A stretch of DNA of 64,000 nucleotides, from contig OX352774.1 in assembly GCA_947095535.1 (NCBI GenBank), positions 215,314,965 through 215,378,964 of the forward strand, written 5' to 3'. Positions 26,848 to 40,972 of this stretch are shown here, one piece after another (the first letter of the stretch is position 1; every line of letters begins with the position of its first letter). The translations under genes and the position numbers were made by a program. The DNA is from Poecilobothrus nobilitatus (taxonomy: Eukaryota > Arthropoda > Insecta > Diptera > Dolichopodidae). The notes below the pieces were generated by a model, which worked only from the letters and a program-made list of their open reading frames with translations, did not search any database and was not told where the DNA came from.

Positions 26848-27990
26848 AATATGCTTAAAATCGTTAAAAAACGACTGAAACCGGTAGTAAATCTAAATCT
26901 ATTTAAAGATTTGGTAATTTCAAAATTTAAAATTTAATTAAATGAGTTTCGATTCCGTTTTTAAATTTGGAAATGTAATCTTCTTCACAAAAACTACTTT
27001 TTTTTATTTAAAATTCCTATTTTTAAAGAAAATATTCTGTTTTTCCTGAAAAAGTAAAGATGTAGCGAAATATGCTTAAAATCCCTAAAAACGACTGGAA
27101 TTAGTAATAAAATCGATTAAAGATTTGGTAATTTCAAAATCCACTTTCCGATGAAGAAATTTAGTTACAAAAAAAACTCCATATAACGAACCATCTACAT
27201 TCACATATTTTTGTTCGTAATGTAGAGAAGTTGGCTAAATAGAGAACAAAAAAAAAAGTTATTATCTTACGTTCTTCCCCGATTCTCTAACAAATTTTTT
27301 TATGAAGATAAAAAGAGTTTAAAAATTAATGAAAAAAAATAATCTTACATTGCACCTTTTTACATAAATATTTTTACCGAAACAAATTTAAAATTTGAAT
27401 TGATATTTGACATTTAGTTATCATAAAAATTAATTTGACATAATATGTACATATATATGTACATAATTGTCAATTTTTTTAAAATGTTGCTAACAAGTTT
27501 TCAAAGATTTCATGAATATGGATGTAGATTTTTTAAGATTTTTAAAATATTTTTAAAAGTTTTCTGAATAGTTCGGAAAATGAAGTAACAATTTTTAAGC
27601 AATGGAAAACTGAATTGGTTCGTTATTAAGAGATATTCGTTAAATAGAAGTTTATTATATACAGATTTTTTTGTTCTAAAAAGTTGTAGTAATGCTAATG
27701 TAGTATAAACAATAAATTGTTCGTTAAATGGAAATGTTTGCTAAATAGAAAGTTTGCTATATGGAGTTTTTACTGTATATGAGTTTCGAATTCCGTTTTT
27801 AAATTTGGAAATATAATCTTCTACACAAAAACTCTTTTTTTTTGGTTAAAATTCCTGTTTTTATGGAAAACATTCATGTTTTACAACAAAACTACAACAA
27901 ACAACAAAATTGATATGAAAATATGCTTAGAATCGTAAAAAAACGACTGGAAGTAGAAAAATCAATTTAAAGATTTGGTAATTTCAAAAT
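26848..27990. repeat. Interrupted tandem repeat, roughly 220-bp unit
   Basis: Two sub-blocks recur in order. Block A (AATATGCTTARAATCGT, then ACGACTGG, then AAAGATTTGGTAATTTCAAA) is at 26848-26926, 27069-27140 and 27919-27990. Block B (GAGTTTCGATTCCGTTTTTA and about 40 more bases) is at 26943-27000 and 27781-27838. The layout A-B-A-[insert]-B-A gives a unit of about 220 bp. Copies differ by point changes and small indels, so the array is old. The insert is the MITE at 27164-27775. No coding content. Confidence 0.68.
27164..27775. mobile_element. pogo/Tigger-like MITE inserted in the 220-bp array
   Basis: The right end, read outward-in, is CAGTAAAAACTCCATATAGC followed by AAAC (27752-27775). 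The left end has ACAAAAAAAACTCCATATAA and CGAAC (27167-27191). CAGT-starting ends with a CTC-NATATARCGAAC body are typical of pogo/Tigger elements, which duplicate TA; TA flanks the right end (27776) and TTA the left (27161). Subterminal words of the type GTTCGTTAAATRGAA repeat near the right end (27620-27755). There is no transposase frame, so the element is non-autonomous. It separates copies 2 and 3 of the surrounding repeat, which dates it after the amplification. Confidence 0.62.
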
Positions 27991-30900
27991 AGAAACCAAT
28001 GATGAAGTTATTTAAAGTAAGTCGACGACTCTCGAATTCTAAAGAGCCATTTAATAACATTCATAATTTTAATGAATTAAAAAAAAAAACGATTTGCAAA
28101 ATTTTTTTTTAACATTACTTTTATTTTTCTTCATTTTATTGACACATTTTGATTACAATTTTTAAATTAATTTTCTTTTATTTTTTTTTTATTTTTATAC
28201 TCTTCTTTTTTTATTTCATTAATTATTTTTTTTTTTTTTTAAATGATCATTTCTTAAAATTAATTTTAAGTAATTTTTGTTTTTTTTTTCTAAATTTATA
28301 AATATTTCCTTTTTTTTTTTGTTTTTTTTTTAATAATTTTTTTTTTGATTTTTTTATCTGTGAACTTAAATTTCTTAGAACGTTTACAATTATTTAATTT
28401 AGTATAAATTATATATATACATATATAGGTATATATATATAAATATATAAATATGTATATAATAAATCGAAATGATTTGTAGCATTTATTTTAGTAAGTT
28501 TTCAAATTTTTTCATTTAAAATTGATTTACTGTATCTATAGATTGTTGTTAATAAAGAATTATTTTATTTGATACTTATGGAGTTGTCTTTTTTTTTTTG
28601 TTTTTTCCTTTTGGAAAAAAAATTTAAATTCTTATTGGAATTAAAATGTGTCATTTGAAATTAAAAAGAGTTAAATTCAAAATTAAAATAATTATGTGTT
28701 ATTTTTCATAAATTTCTACAAGGATCTGTGGATATCTTTTATAAAAACTTTCTTAAGAGTGAAAATCACCAAGGGAAGTTAAAATTATACTTAAATGTAT
28801 CAATTTTTTAAAGATATTTAAAGATTGCTTAAACGGGTATCAACCAAGAAAAAGTATTATCACTAATAAAAAGCATGATCATTAGATCATGTTCACTAAG
28901 AGCATTCAAAGTATGATCATTAAAACGGACGGATAATCCAATTTAAATCCGTTATGAAATTAAATATTGTTCTGCTTTGGAAACATTTGTTTTAAAGACG
29001 ATATTCTATATTCATAAAAAGACTGAAATTATATTTAAGTTGTTACCAGGTTGCAAAAATATAATATAGTCAGTAGTGGTGCATTTTATTACGACATCGA
29101 TAGTAATTGTTCTCAAGAATAAAACTCGTAATTTTTACCGATAGAAGAATATTTGAACTAGGATTTTTGTTCATTTAAAGAATTCGTGTCGAATAAAATG
29201 TATCGAAAAAAAAAAAACAATCAATTAACCACCCATTTGTTTTTAAAAAAAAAAAATAATACATAATAATTTTTGTTTTTAGTTTTTTGAATCATACTCT
29301 TTATATTTTAATATAAGTAGATATATGTATATATATATATTTTTTTATTTTTATTTTGAATTTCATTTATATTTTATTAACATTAAATATTTTGCATTTT
29401 TTTTTTTTTTTTTTTTTCAATTTAGTATATCTATATAATTAATTTATTAGTTAATATCTATTCTTAATATATATATGAATCTTAATTACGTATTTTTAAT
29501 AAAAAAAAAGAAAAAATAAAATAAAATTATAAAAATCATAAAAATTTGTTTAATTAATAGAAAATTAAGATTTAAATAAAATATAATATAATATAAAATT
29601 AAATTTAAGGTATTTTAATGTGTTATAGTTTTGATTTTTAATATAAGACTTTGGCTTCTAAATTTTAATATTTAATTACACATACATATATATGTATATT
29701 AATTATTGTAAATCATTCAACTTATCGATACGAATTTATATGTTTTATTTTGAATTTGAAAAACTGAACAGATTCATTGTACATAATTTAAAGATTCTTA
29801 TAATGTATAACAATTAAAATATCACTTTTATGAGACTTTAAAGATTTTTTATAAATAGCTTTAATTAAAATGCATTTCTTTTAAATCGGTTTATAACTGT
29901 TATACTATATAACATTGTTTAGTATTTAAGAGATTTCATTTAAATCGTAATGATTAAAAATCGAAAAGTGAGAAAAATCTGTGGCAATTGTTTCTAAAGA
30001 TTTGTAACATCTTTTGGATTATTTCCAAGAATTTGAACAACAACATCAAATAAAATAGTAATTATTATAGTGATGTATAAATAAATGAATCAACACAATT
30101 CTTGATTATCATTTAATCATTAAACAAAGTACTGATGTAATAAGTAATCATTGAATAGTAATCAGTACAAAAGTAAAGTAATCATTGAATTGAACAATTG
30201 AAAAATTAAAAACAAAGAAGTATAACATTGTTGTTTTGTTACAAAGATTGTATATAAATAAATTTTAATTTTTACTGATTATTTACTGCTAAATTTTTTA
30301 AGTTTTACTGAACATTTACTGCAAATTTGTATGAATAAATCCTTATAAATCTATAAGGATATAAAATATTAATCATATAAAATATAGAATTAATTTTTAG
30401 AAATATACATAATACGTATAAAAAAAAAAAGTTCATAATATGTTTATTAAATAAATTAATAAATAAAAATATAATAATAAAAATTTTATTTTCAATAACG
30501 ATTCTTAATTTTTTTTTTATTTTTATTTATTTAAGGTTATATATATATATATATATATAGTAGTTTTAATTTTTTTTTATATAATTATCACCTTGCGTTG
30601 AAATTTTATTTTAAAAATATTTTTTAATATAATTTTTTTTTTTTTTATATTTATAGATATACATTATATAGCTACATATAATATGTAAATTTATATAATA
30701 TATAGTTTATATATATATATATTAAAACCTTGATCATGTAAAATTATACTAAAAATTGGTAAAATTTTTATCATGTTTTTTTTTGTTTTCTTTTTTATTT
30801 AATTAATTTTTAATTTTTATATAAATAATTACAAGTAATTTAAACAAAAACAAAAAAAAAAAAGTTTCAAATATTTTTTCTTTAATTTTTTTTTTTTATT

Positions 30901-32344
30901 TATTTCTTTTTTAATTTTAAGTCCAAATCACAAAGCTGAATGTTTTGTTTTTAATAGTTGTATTTTTGTTTTTGTTTTTTTTTTTTTTAATTAATTAATT
31001 AATTTTGTAATTTTGCTTTTTGTATTTAATTAATATTTATAATTAATTATGTAATTTTTATATAAGCTTATTTTAATATAAGAAATATTTAATTATATAG
31101 TTAATGTAAATTGTAATAAGCTAATTTTTTTTTTTTTTTAGCTTATATAATGTTTATTTTAAAAATATTTAAAAAGTATATAAATTATAGTAATTATACT
31201 AAATATTTAGTATATATTAGAATTTAAAGTTTGATTCTATATCTGTTGTTTTTTTTTTTTTTTTAAATGAAAACATATTTTGTTGTAGGTTTAAACCTCA
31301 TTTAGATTTAGGTTAGGTTAAGTTCATATTTTTGTTTGTTTCAATCTTAAAATTATTTAATTGTTAGATGATTTATAAATTATGTTTTATATATGTATAC
31401 GTATATTTTATATTAAAATTCATTGTATATTATTTTATTTTTTTTTATATGAATGCCAGTAGGTATACGGCATCTTAAATCACTGAATTCGAAGCTATAA
31501 TATGTAACTAGACAATATTTTTCAAATGACAAAATTGGAATCAATAAATCGTTCGTTCATGGTGCAACGTTCAAACTCTTAATTTCGAAAATTAAGTGGG
31601 TTTTGTTCTTAATTTTCCCATAAATTTTTCAAAAATATTTCTGTCAAATAAAATCCAGATTGGTAATGGATTTTCTCAAAATCACCTGGAAATTAAGTAG
31701 TTGGTTCATGAAATTTCGATTTTTTTGTGTTTATTATTTAAAATTTTTTTTCATAACCCTTGATTTGATTTCTCAAAATAAATATTCAAAATCATAACAA
31801 TAATAAATCGAAATTTTCAATTTTATTTTTAAAATTAAGTTTAAATTACCTTATAATTTTTTTTTTTTTTATAATAATGAAATTAATTTTTATTCAATTT
31901 GTTAAAGATCCATAAAATTTTTTTAATTATAATAAATATTTTTAATTAAATTTTTGTTTTTCTGAGCAAAAGTTACACGTTAAAATTTCTAATTTTAAGA
32001 TAATGAAGTTAAAAGAACATAATTAATTTTAAATAGATGAAAATACAAATCTTTTAATATAGTAAACGTTTTTTTTTTAAATTTTTTTACTTTTTACCAT
32101 CAATCTTAGAAGGTAACCAGTACACTATTTGCCATTTTGTTATTTGTTTGAACTTAGATATTGCTTTGGAGATGCTGTGTTTTTAGTTTTTTTTTATTTA
32201 AAACTTTAGAATTTATAAACTGTATGAAAACAATAATATAAATACATACATACATACATACTTAAGTCACATTACATTCTTGATTTTAAAAAATGATTAT
32301 GAATACTTGATATTTGAATTGATTTTGTACTGGATTTGAATTTT
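27991..32344. other. AT-rich stretch without genes
   Basis: Mostly homopolymer T/A runs and TA repeats (30541-30560). A modestly more complex block at 28720-29200 and repeated AGTAATCATTGAAT words at about 30140-30195 have no recognisable content. A TTAGGTTAGGTTAAG word, resembling the insect telomere unit, lies at about 31309; a single short occurrence means little. Another less AT-rich block is at 31450-31720. Confidence 0.45.
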
Positions 32345-32423
32345 CTTTCTTAACGTTGACCTTTTACTATAACTACATAGGTAGCATTTATGTAGTTATA
32401 GTAAAAGGTCAACTTTAAGAAAG
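32345..32423. repeat. 79-nt near-perfect hairpin, 35-bp stem
   Basis: Arms 32345-32379 and 32389-32423 are reverse complements at 34 of 35 positions (single mismatch C at 32354), separated by a 9-base loop GGTAGCATT. The size fits a miRNA-like or small hairpin precursor, but such perfect pairing is also typical of a young palindromic insertion. There is no other copy in this window. Either strand would form the same stem. Confidence 0.85.
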
Positions 32424-35400
32424 GTAAGCATTTGAACGAAAAAAATAAGTTGAAATCTTTATTTTTCAAATAAATATGTATATTATTATTATGTAATTTA
32501 TGTTATTTTAAATTTAAATTGTTTAATATTGTGTTAATTAAATAAAATAATATAAAACAAAAAGTTATTAATTAAAAATATGTTTATACCGCCACGATCA
32601 ACATTATTTCGTTAAAACGTTTTTAAAAAAAAAAAATTAAAAATTGTAAGTGTTCTGTCACAAATATGTTCGATTCAAATGACAATTGACATTCCCATTG
32701 CTTTGAACTTTGAAGTGTCAAAGAAATTAATGCTAGAACACGGTTGACGTTACGTTTGTATTGCGAGAAAGTATTTTTTAATTTATATTTTAACGTAAAC
32801 TGAAAAAATTTAATTTTTATTTTTTGTCAGACATTAAAAGGACGAAAATGATTTCAAAAAAAAAAAATTAATAAAATTAAAGTATTCGTTTTTAAAGAAT
32901 CCGATTTAAAAAAAAGTGAAATTTTACGAATATATATAATATTACACATATTATTTTTGTTTGTTTATGTGACAGGGAGATGTATACAAATTTTCATTAG
33001 GGTTGGGTTAATGTTATAAAAGTACAATAATCGATATATCTACGTATGTTATATCGTTTTAAATAATTTCAATTAATTTTTGATTTTTAATTTAAATTTC
33101 TCTATTCGAAGTTTAAAATTTAGGAATAAAAAAAACTACTGACATGTTTTTTTTTTTTTTTTTTATTTTAGAATCAAACTTTATTATTACTATTTTTTTT
33201 TTTGGTTTTAACTAATATATTTTAGTATAATTACATAAATTATTTTGGTTTTTAGTCTATTGTATTTTATTATACAATAATAATTATTAATTATTTTTAA
33301 TTATTATATATATATATATATATATTTTTTGTTAAAGAAGCTGTAAGTAAAATTCAAATTCTATTGTATATATTCTGGTTTTATTGTATATGTATTTTAA
33401 ATGGTTGATTAAGTTTAAATGTATTTTATTTTTTTTTTTAATAAATATTTTAAATTATTCCGATTTCTATTGGATTTGGTTGCTTGTCTATTGGTTAAAG
33501 ATTTTTCTGTAATTATTTGTTTATTGCATTTAATACTATTGTTTTTTTTTTTATATTTTAATTGTAAGAGTTGGGTATATGTAATAATTAATGGTTGTAA
33601 TAATAATAATTATTATTATTGTATTGCAAGAGTGGAAGAAAAAAAAAAAAAAAAGAATAATAAAAGAAATAATATAAAACTGAAAGTAAAATTAAATGAA
33701 TATATTTTTTTTTAAATAATTAATTTCATTAAAAATATTGTTGTATTTGTTTGCATGTATTCATAAATTCAAGACAAAAATTACAATTAACATTAATTAT
33801 TTCTTTATTTTTGTGTTTTTCTTTTTTTTTTTTATATTTCTTCAAACAACATTCAACTTTAAGATGAAAGATGGATTTTGGTTAAGTTTTTGGTTAAGAT
33901 TATACGCTGCACATTTTTATTTATTTATTTATTTTTTTTTTTTTTTTATTTTTTATTATATATTTAATAATTATTTTAATTTTTTGTTTTCTTTACATTA
34001 AATTTAAAATAGGAACACCCTGTATTCAATTAATAATTGTTTATTTATTATTATTTTTATTTTTATTATTAGATTTAAATTAATTATTTTATTTTTTTTT
34101 AAGTTTTTTTTTTTTTTTTTTTTTATTTATATACTCGTATTTTTAGTTTTTTTTATGTGAAAGATGGAAAAAAATTTAAAGAGAATATTTTGTTATTAAT
34201 TTAAGTTTCAATTTGAAAAAATGTCAGCGTTTTTTTTTTTTTTTTTTTTAATTTTAGGAAAATTTTTTTTTTTATATATACACAAGTAACTCTTTTATAT
34301 AACAAAATTATATTTTAAAATCATTTGAAGACGATAAGCCCTGATTTTTAGTTGGTTACTATTAATTTGTTTTTAAGATTTTATTTCTTATGCATGTGCA
34401 TAAAAATCTTGATTTTTGAGTTGTATGAAAAAGTTTTATTTTGAAAATACTAAAAGTTCCAAGTTATGGTCATATCTTAGATAATGTAATAAAAACTATT
34501 GTATTTAATATGAAATTACATTCTTATCTAATTTATTCGTTTCTTTCTTTTAAACTTTTAAGTCCACATGGGTTCGTAAATTTTTTAATGAAATCCCCCA
34601 TTTTTTTACTATAGATAGGTACATCCGAAAATGTCTGCCCTCTTGTTTTTTTGCCGATCTCTTCGTCATTCATTTGCCTTCTTTTCACCAATTTATCAAT
34701 TCGACTTTTAATGCTTTTCGTAATGTTTTCGTAATGTAATTCGAAATTAGAGATCGTTTCAATTTGGTTTTCTATATTTATTTAATAATTTTGGAAAATT
34801 TTGAAACTTAAGTTTATATAATTTTTGCCATTTTTTGTAGAGCACATAATCTTATACGAATAGGTATGTACTTAAGTTGTCACTATATAGAATTTTGTAA
34901 GTTTACTATCAAATCTTTGGCTGCTTTCTTATTTTATATAATATTGGTGGTGATAATAAATTGAAAATTGTAAATAGGTTTAATATTTAATTAATAATTT
35001 GCATATATAACAAATAATTAAATATTAAACACAATTGATTCTAAAATAAATGTTGTTTTAAAGAGTTACTTGTTTATTCGAACATTCGTTAAAATCTTGT
35101 TGTTAAATTTTTATATTCACATAAATACATATATATATTCTATTACATATAAATATATATATGTATAATGCATCTACATAATACATTTATATATTTTTTT
35201 TATTAAATAAAATTTTCTATTTTCCTTCATTTTTTTAACATGAATGTTAGAAAATCTGTGCACTTGTTTCGTTTTTTTTTTTTTTTAAATTAATTTAATA
35301 AAATTCTTGCTTAAATGCAAGAAAAAAAGAATAAAACAATTAAAAAAAAAAAAATTTTTTTTATAAATTCTATAATTATTAAAAATGTACAATAAATAAT

Positions 35401-35506
35401 TTATTATATTCTATATAAATGTATATAATAAGTGCAATTTTTAAATGAATCAAATTTAAAAATTCATTAAAAAGTTTTTCTTTATTTTTTTTTAGTTTTT
35501 GGTTTT
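32424..35506. other. AT-rich stretch downstream of the NOL4-family gene
   Basis: Nothing coding recognised. A block with several CG dinucleotides and TGACA/TGTCA words (32640-32780) might be regulatory. TA repeat at 33304-33326, poly-T runs at 33900-34260. The 3'UTR of the leftward NOL4-family gene must occupy the right end. Confidence 0.45.
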
Positions 35507-37978
35507 TTACTGTTGTTGCATTAAAAGTTGTTCAACTTGATCAGCTGTGCGTAATAAGAATGCTGCACTTTCTCTATATGCTGTAATTACTTGCCTTGCT
35601 GCTGTTATTTCATTGGCACTCAATTTATGTGTAACAATTGGTGGTCTTGATGGACTCTGTTGTCCTCCAATAATATTTGAATTTTGTTGGGGTGATGTTA
35701 AACTAGATTGTTGTTGTTGTTGCAGTGGCTGTTGTGGTTTCATTGACAGGTCTGTTGGTGTAGCTGTTTTATTTAAATTGAAAAATAAATTGTATTGATT
35801 AAAAATTAAAACAAACAATAAAAAAAAATTAAAAAATCAAAATGATTAAAAAAATTTTAGCAAGAAAAACAGGAGCATCAATTCAATTTAAAGATAAACT
35901 AATAAAGGAAATGTGTAGAATATTTAATATTTTGCAATCAATTTTGTAAGTGAATTTATAGATTTTGCTTAGGTTGTAATAAGAAATGGGTATAACAAAT
36001 TAAGCAAAAGATAGAAAACTTTAAATGCCAAATTTATGCACTGGAAAAATATAATTTTCCTGAATATCACAATAGTATCAAGCATTTTTTAAGTTTAGTT
36101 AGTTAGTGGATGCATTAAAAGTAGTCAAATTTTGTAATAGAGAAATATTAGCAATCTAAATAGTTCTTTGAGTAGAAAAATATATCCATCATAAAGCGTG
36201 TTGTTTGTTGGGTGGACAATCCCTGCTTCCTAGTTATTATACTGCATTAGCAGTTAGAAGTTTTATTAAACTCATTTCCACCTTTAGCCCATTATGTTGG
36301 CTAAAGGTGGAAATGAGTTTAGCCGGTAAGAATCTGACACTACCAAGAGGATATTTTTCGTGTCGTGTCAAAAATAAAAAATCTATCACAACAAGTATAT
36401 GCAAATTACTGCCAAATTGATACTTTATTATATTTTAAAATCGTTTTTAAGACATCCCAAACAAGTTATAAAGCTACTAAATAAAAAATATTTTAACTTA
36501 CCATTATTATTATTGTTATTATTATTATTTGCGCCATTTGGAAAGAATGCTGGATAAGATGGTGGAACTTTTGAATTAACAGCTAAATTAGCAGGTGATA
36601 TACCACCATTATTAATATTACCAACATTTTGAAATGGTGGTGATGAATTTAATCCTATACCACCTGCAACATTTGTTTGTGATGGTGATGCAAATTCAGT
36701 TGGTCTATATAATGGACTTGAACTTTGTTGATTCATATTTATATTATTATTATTATTGTTATTATTATTTGTTATTAATGAATTATTATTATTATTATTG
36801 TTATTATTATTAATATTATTATTATTATTATTTGTAAGATTTGTTCCATTTTGTAATGTTGTCAAATTTTTAATATCTAATATATTTGTTGATTGTGTTG
36901 TATTCAATGCTAATGGTGAACTTCTTGCTGAATTAATATTATTTAATGTTGAATTTGTTGTCGGTGCTGGTATCATAGTAACATCTGTATCATTTGTTCC
37001 ATTTAAAATATTATTATTGTTGTTATTATTATTATTATTTGTTAATGAACCTGTCGTTGATATTGTAGATGATGATGATGTTGGCGTACCACGAAAACCA
37101 CCACCGGAATTTGTATAATCTGTTGATGGAGCTATTGTATTAACAATTGAATTATTATTATTACCATTAATTGGTAATGATTGACTGATTGGATCCAAAC
37201 CGACACGCATTCTCTTTGCATTCATACTTTCATTTTCACATGCTAATGCTAAAATTTGTTCAGCTTGAACAGATGTTAAATGAGCTGGTGTTGGACGTGA
37301 TGTATTATCCCAACCTTCACGAGCTTTTTTATTACGACGGCATGATTTTAAATATGTACGAATACGTTTACGTGAACGTTCACTGAATTCTGGAAATTGT
37401 CGTGCACATGAATCAATAATTGCTTGTATTTTTTCTTTTGGTTGTTTTGAAATTGGTATCATACGATCTAAATTTTCATCAACAAATAAACGAACAAACA
37501 TATTGAATGCTTTTAAACGTTCTGGGTCATGTGCATTTTGATCAAGTTTATCATCTGAATCATCTTCACTACCATCATCTTCATCTTTTTGACCAGATGA
37601 ATTTGTTTCATCTTGACAATTTTGTTCAACAGATGGTGATTCTGATGCTGTATCATTATTACGATGTACTGGTGAAACAGATGGTTGTTTTGCATTTAAT
37701 GCTAATGCATTTTGATATTGTTGCCATAAACCGCTTACCATATTTAAATCAGGTGCTGTTGGTGGATCACCGCCACCACCACCACCACTACCAACAACAC
37801 CTCCACCAACACCATTTGTTGATGCTGTACCATTACGTATTGCATTTGAATTTTGATAATTCCATGCTAATAACATTAATTTCAATTTATCAGCATCTTT
37901 CATAAAACCAGCATATGCATCATCAGCATTTGGATCTGGTAGTGGTAATGTATCTGGAGTTGGTGCTGGAACTGATTC
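35507..37978 (-). CDS. NOL4: NOL4/NOL4L (nucleolar protein 4) family, C-terminal exons
   Basis: Two coding exons on the - strand: 37978-36502 (1477 nt) and 35763-35507 (257 nt), joined by a 738-nt GT-AG intron; together 577 residues and a stop. The first begins in frame right after an AG acceptor, so upstream exons are missing. The diagnostic block is [20 protein letters not shown], then [40 protein letters not shown] and [20 protein letters not shown], at about residues 154-246 of the visible part. It is nearly the vertebrate NOL4 sequence and is rich in basic nuclear-localisation residues. An acidic stretch ([12 protein letters not shown]) precedes it. The last exon holds the conserved PTDLSM and [20 protein letters not shown], then [12 protein letters not shown]. 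Between these lie long Asn runs and Ser/Thr-rich linkers not seen in vertebrates. Expected to be nuclear, probably neural; molecular role unknown. Confidence 0.9.
36190..36385 (+). mobile_element. LINE 3' tail fragment (copy 2) inside the NOL4-family intron
   Basis: Lies within the last intron, antisense to the gene. CTTCCTAGTTATTATACTGC and ATTAGCAG, then CCCATTATGTTGGCTAAAGG, then GTTTAGCCGGTAAGAATCTG and ACACTACCAAG, align with 5468-5575 and with the reverse complement of 54100-54160. Relative to the 5.5-kb copy it carries extra bases that complete a perfect hairpin (36268-36320). Probably a 5'-truncated LINE insertion. Confidence 0.58.
36268..36320. repeat. Perfect 22-bp-stem hairpin in LINE tail
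   Basis: Arms 36268-36289 and 36299-36320 are exact reverse complements around the 9-base loop CATTATGTT. The right arm (GGCTAAAGGTGGAAATGAG) belongs to the conserved LINE tail; the left arm is absent from the 5.5-kb copy, so it looks like a secondary gain in this copy. Confidence 0.85.
36503..37060. repeat. ATT/AAT trinucleotide tracts encoding poly-Asn
   Basis: Within the NOL4-family exon. Interrupted (ATT)n on the + strand at about 36503-36530, 36739-36835 and 37006-37042 is read as AAT (Asn) codons on the - strand, giving runs of up to about 10 Asn. Probable length-polymorphic sites. Confidence 0.8.
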
Positions 37979-39525
37979 CTATAAAGATTAAAAAAAAAAA
38001 CATAAAAAAAAAAATTAAAATCCAAATGAAAATTGAATTATTTTGTATAAATTTTTTTTTTTGAAATTTGATTAAATTAAGTGATTGGAAAAAGAAATAC
38101 ATTCTATATGCAAAAAAACTTTAAAACTAAATGTGGTTTTTAAAATTCTAAAACTACGATATGAGGGTATATATATTTTAATAGAAAAACTTTAAATTAA
38201 TATTAAAAAATTTATCTACTGCTTTTCAACCCATCTGTTCTATTTTTTTCATAATATGGTATTCTTTCATAAACACCTTTCTATATATGTACATCATACG
38301 TTCTAATGCATCAGACTTCATATACTAAACTTTTATTTCAAGTATAATATAAAAACTTTTTAAGTCTATTTCTATTTGTTTTTTATTTTTTTTGTAATTT
38401 TAAGATATTTCAAGTTCAATTAAACTTTTCAAAAGAAACCATATTTTGCATTCTTTACTCATACTAAAACAAACGAAAGGGTCGAACAATATTCTTTTCA
38501 ATTAAAAAAAAATAATCTTATAAAATTTTTTTTTTATATTTAAGTATTTTCTATTTTAATGTCTTACTACTCGCTAAACAAATATGAAGATGTTCATATT
38601 TTCCTTTTAAAATGAAAAATTCATTAGTAAAAATGTCTTACATATAAAAATAAAAAAAAATAAAAAAACAAAAAATTTCTATCATGTGGTCACAAAAATT
38701 TTTTTTCAATTTTCTCAAACCTTTTCAACAAAAATAAAAACCTATTTGTATATCATACAATTTTTTTTTTTTGTTTTTTATTTTTTTTTATTTTATATAA
38801 GTTTTTGCATCACAAACGCTTCATTTCTTTGTAGTTATACTCGTAGTTCTCTGCTGGCGGTCTAACATTTATACATATATGAACATATTAAAAGGACTAT
38901 CATTAAAAAGAAAGACCAGTAAAGTTAAGTTCTTAATTTCAATAATTTTTTCATCTTCAAAAGAAAATAAAGCAACCAAAACAACAACAACAATAAAAGG
39001 GGTGATTGTAAAAGAAAAAAAACTAAAAAAAAAAAGATGAATTCTTAAAAGTTGTCTTGAAAACTTGTTGTAAAAACAAAACCCCAAAAATAATAAAAAA
39101 GAAGAAAAAAACACAAAAACTTTGAATTAAAAACATAAAAATGAAATACAACAAACAAAAAAAAAAAAAAAACAAAAAACAAAAAAGGAAAATTCCTTTG
39201 ACGGGAAAATCTTTACTGTTTTTCATTTTTTGCATTTACTTTTTACTTTTTTTTTTTGCTTCTGTGTTCCAAAAGAACATAAAAAAATCAGTTCTTCTTA
39301 AAATCAAAAAAAAAAAAAAAAGTGAGAAAGAATATATGCGAGTGTTTATATATACATATACTATATACTGTATACTGTATATATATTATATATACATATC
39401 CATAGTTTTTTTTTTATTGCAGTTTTTAACTATAAAGTCTTTTTAGTTGTGTACTAGAATATTTTTTTTTGTTGAATTGAAAAGCAGAACAGCAGTTTTT
39501 ATAAGTCGTTGTTTATATAATTGTA
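37979..39525. other. Intron or upstream region of the NOL4-family gene
   Basis: Directly beyond the AG acceptor at 37979-37980. Low-complexity with poly-A/poly-T runs. No upstream coding exon could be recognised. Confidence 0.5.
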
Positions 39526-40135
39526 CACTAGTGTGCAAAATAATACTAACTAATTAAACATTAATATAATTAATGAAGTGCACGACATATTGAAAATTGA
39601 TATTAAAATAATATTACCTTAAAAAACAATGGAGTATATCTAGCATAATTGAAATATTTTACTATAACATAAAGTTAAAGTTGAAACAAATTTCAGAACT
39701 GTTAAAGTAATTTAAAAGAAAGTTGTGAAAATCACAAAAGTTCAAAACGGAATCTCAGAATAATCAAATTTTTCTATTAAAATTAAAATACTGTCAGAAC
39801 TTTTATAAAATTTTTGATTAAATCAAAATTTTCTTAAAAATATGAACGTACACAGAGATTGTGGTAACTTTTTATGAAAGAGTGGTGAAAAAGTGATTTT
39901 ATAATCGTACATACGCAATTCTTACGTTTATTTTAGTTTATTAACATCAAAATAAAAATTTCAGAGTTCAATATGGGTACCATAAATTTTTAGTTTGATT
40001 TATTTTAAATAACAGTTTTGTGTTCACTGTAACAGACTTTAAATTTTATTTTTGTTTCCAAAAATAATTTTGTTTTTAATTCATGACATGATTTAGTAGT
40101 CGCTATATTTATTATTTTGCATATCAGTATGGGTG
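39526..40135. mobile_element. 610-bp Tc1/mariner-type MITE
   Basis: The left end reads CACTAGTGTGCAAAATAATA. The right end, reversed, reads CACCCATACTGATATGCAAA and ATAATA. They share CAC, CTG/TAG-type words and the exact TGCAAAATAATA with a small gap. Both ends are flanked by TA (39524-39525 and 40136-40137), the Tc1/mariner target duplication. No transposase frame is seen in the AT-rich interior. It sits in the presumed intron of the NOL4-family gene. Confidence 0.68.
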
Positions 40136-40137
40136 TA

Positions 40138-40927
40138 CATTTTTAAATAGAAAAAATTTTCTCTACTTTAAAATAAAAATGTTTTTTCTTTTTTGGTCTT
40201 TTGCCCAGTATCAAGTTTGTATAAGTATAAAAGTGCCGACGTTATCCAAAAAAAAAAATAAAAAAAACCTGCCATTGCTTCTGTTGCAATTTGCCGCTGT
40301 TACCACCATTTGCTATCACTATAATACTACAACCATTACTCTATAATCACCACAGCTGCCATTACCACCTTTTCTTTTACAAATTTCTCTTTTCTATATT
40401 TTTTCTTTTATTCGAATTCATCTTACAACCCACTCGTTCATTTTCTTTTTCTTTCTCTTTCATACCTATACTATATTATTTGTATTATACTCACTATGTT
40501 TGTGTGATTTCTATATAATTCTATTTTTTTAAACTCTTTTTTTTTTTTTTCTTTTCTATTCTGAAGAACCGTCGTCTTTTAACCCCCTTGGGGCTTTTGG
40601 GGATTTTATTTTTTCTTTTCGTTTAAATTTTTTAGTTTTATTTGTAAACTAAATTTTTTTTTTATTGATGTTTTTTGTTTTGTTTTGTTTTGTATATGTT
40701 TTAAATTTCTTTTTGTGGGTAAAAGAAAGTAAAAAATAAAAAGAAAAAAAAAGGGACAAAAAAACGAGCCAAACTAAAAGAGACGGGTTTTTTTTTTTCG
40801 TCAAAGGCTACCGAACATATAAAAATAAGAAAAACAGGACAAAAATAAAAATAATGCAGTCCATATTTGAAAATTGAAAATTTTCTATATAATTATATAT
40901 ATTTGCATTTAAGTACTTACATATTTT

Positions 40928-40972
<45 letters not shown>
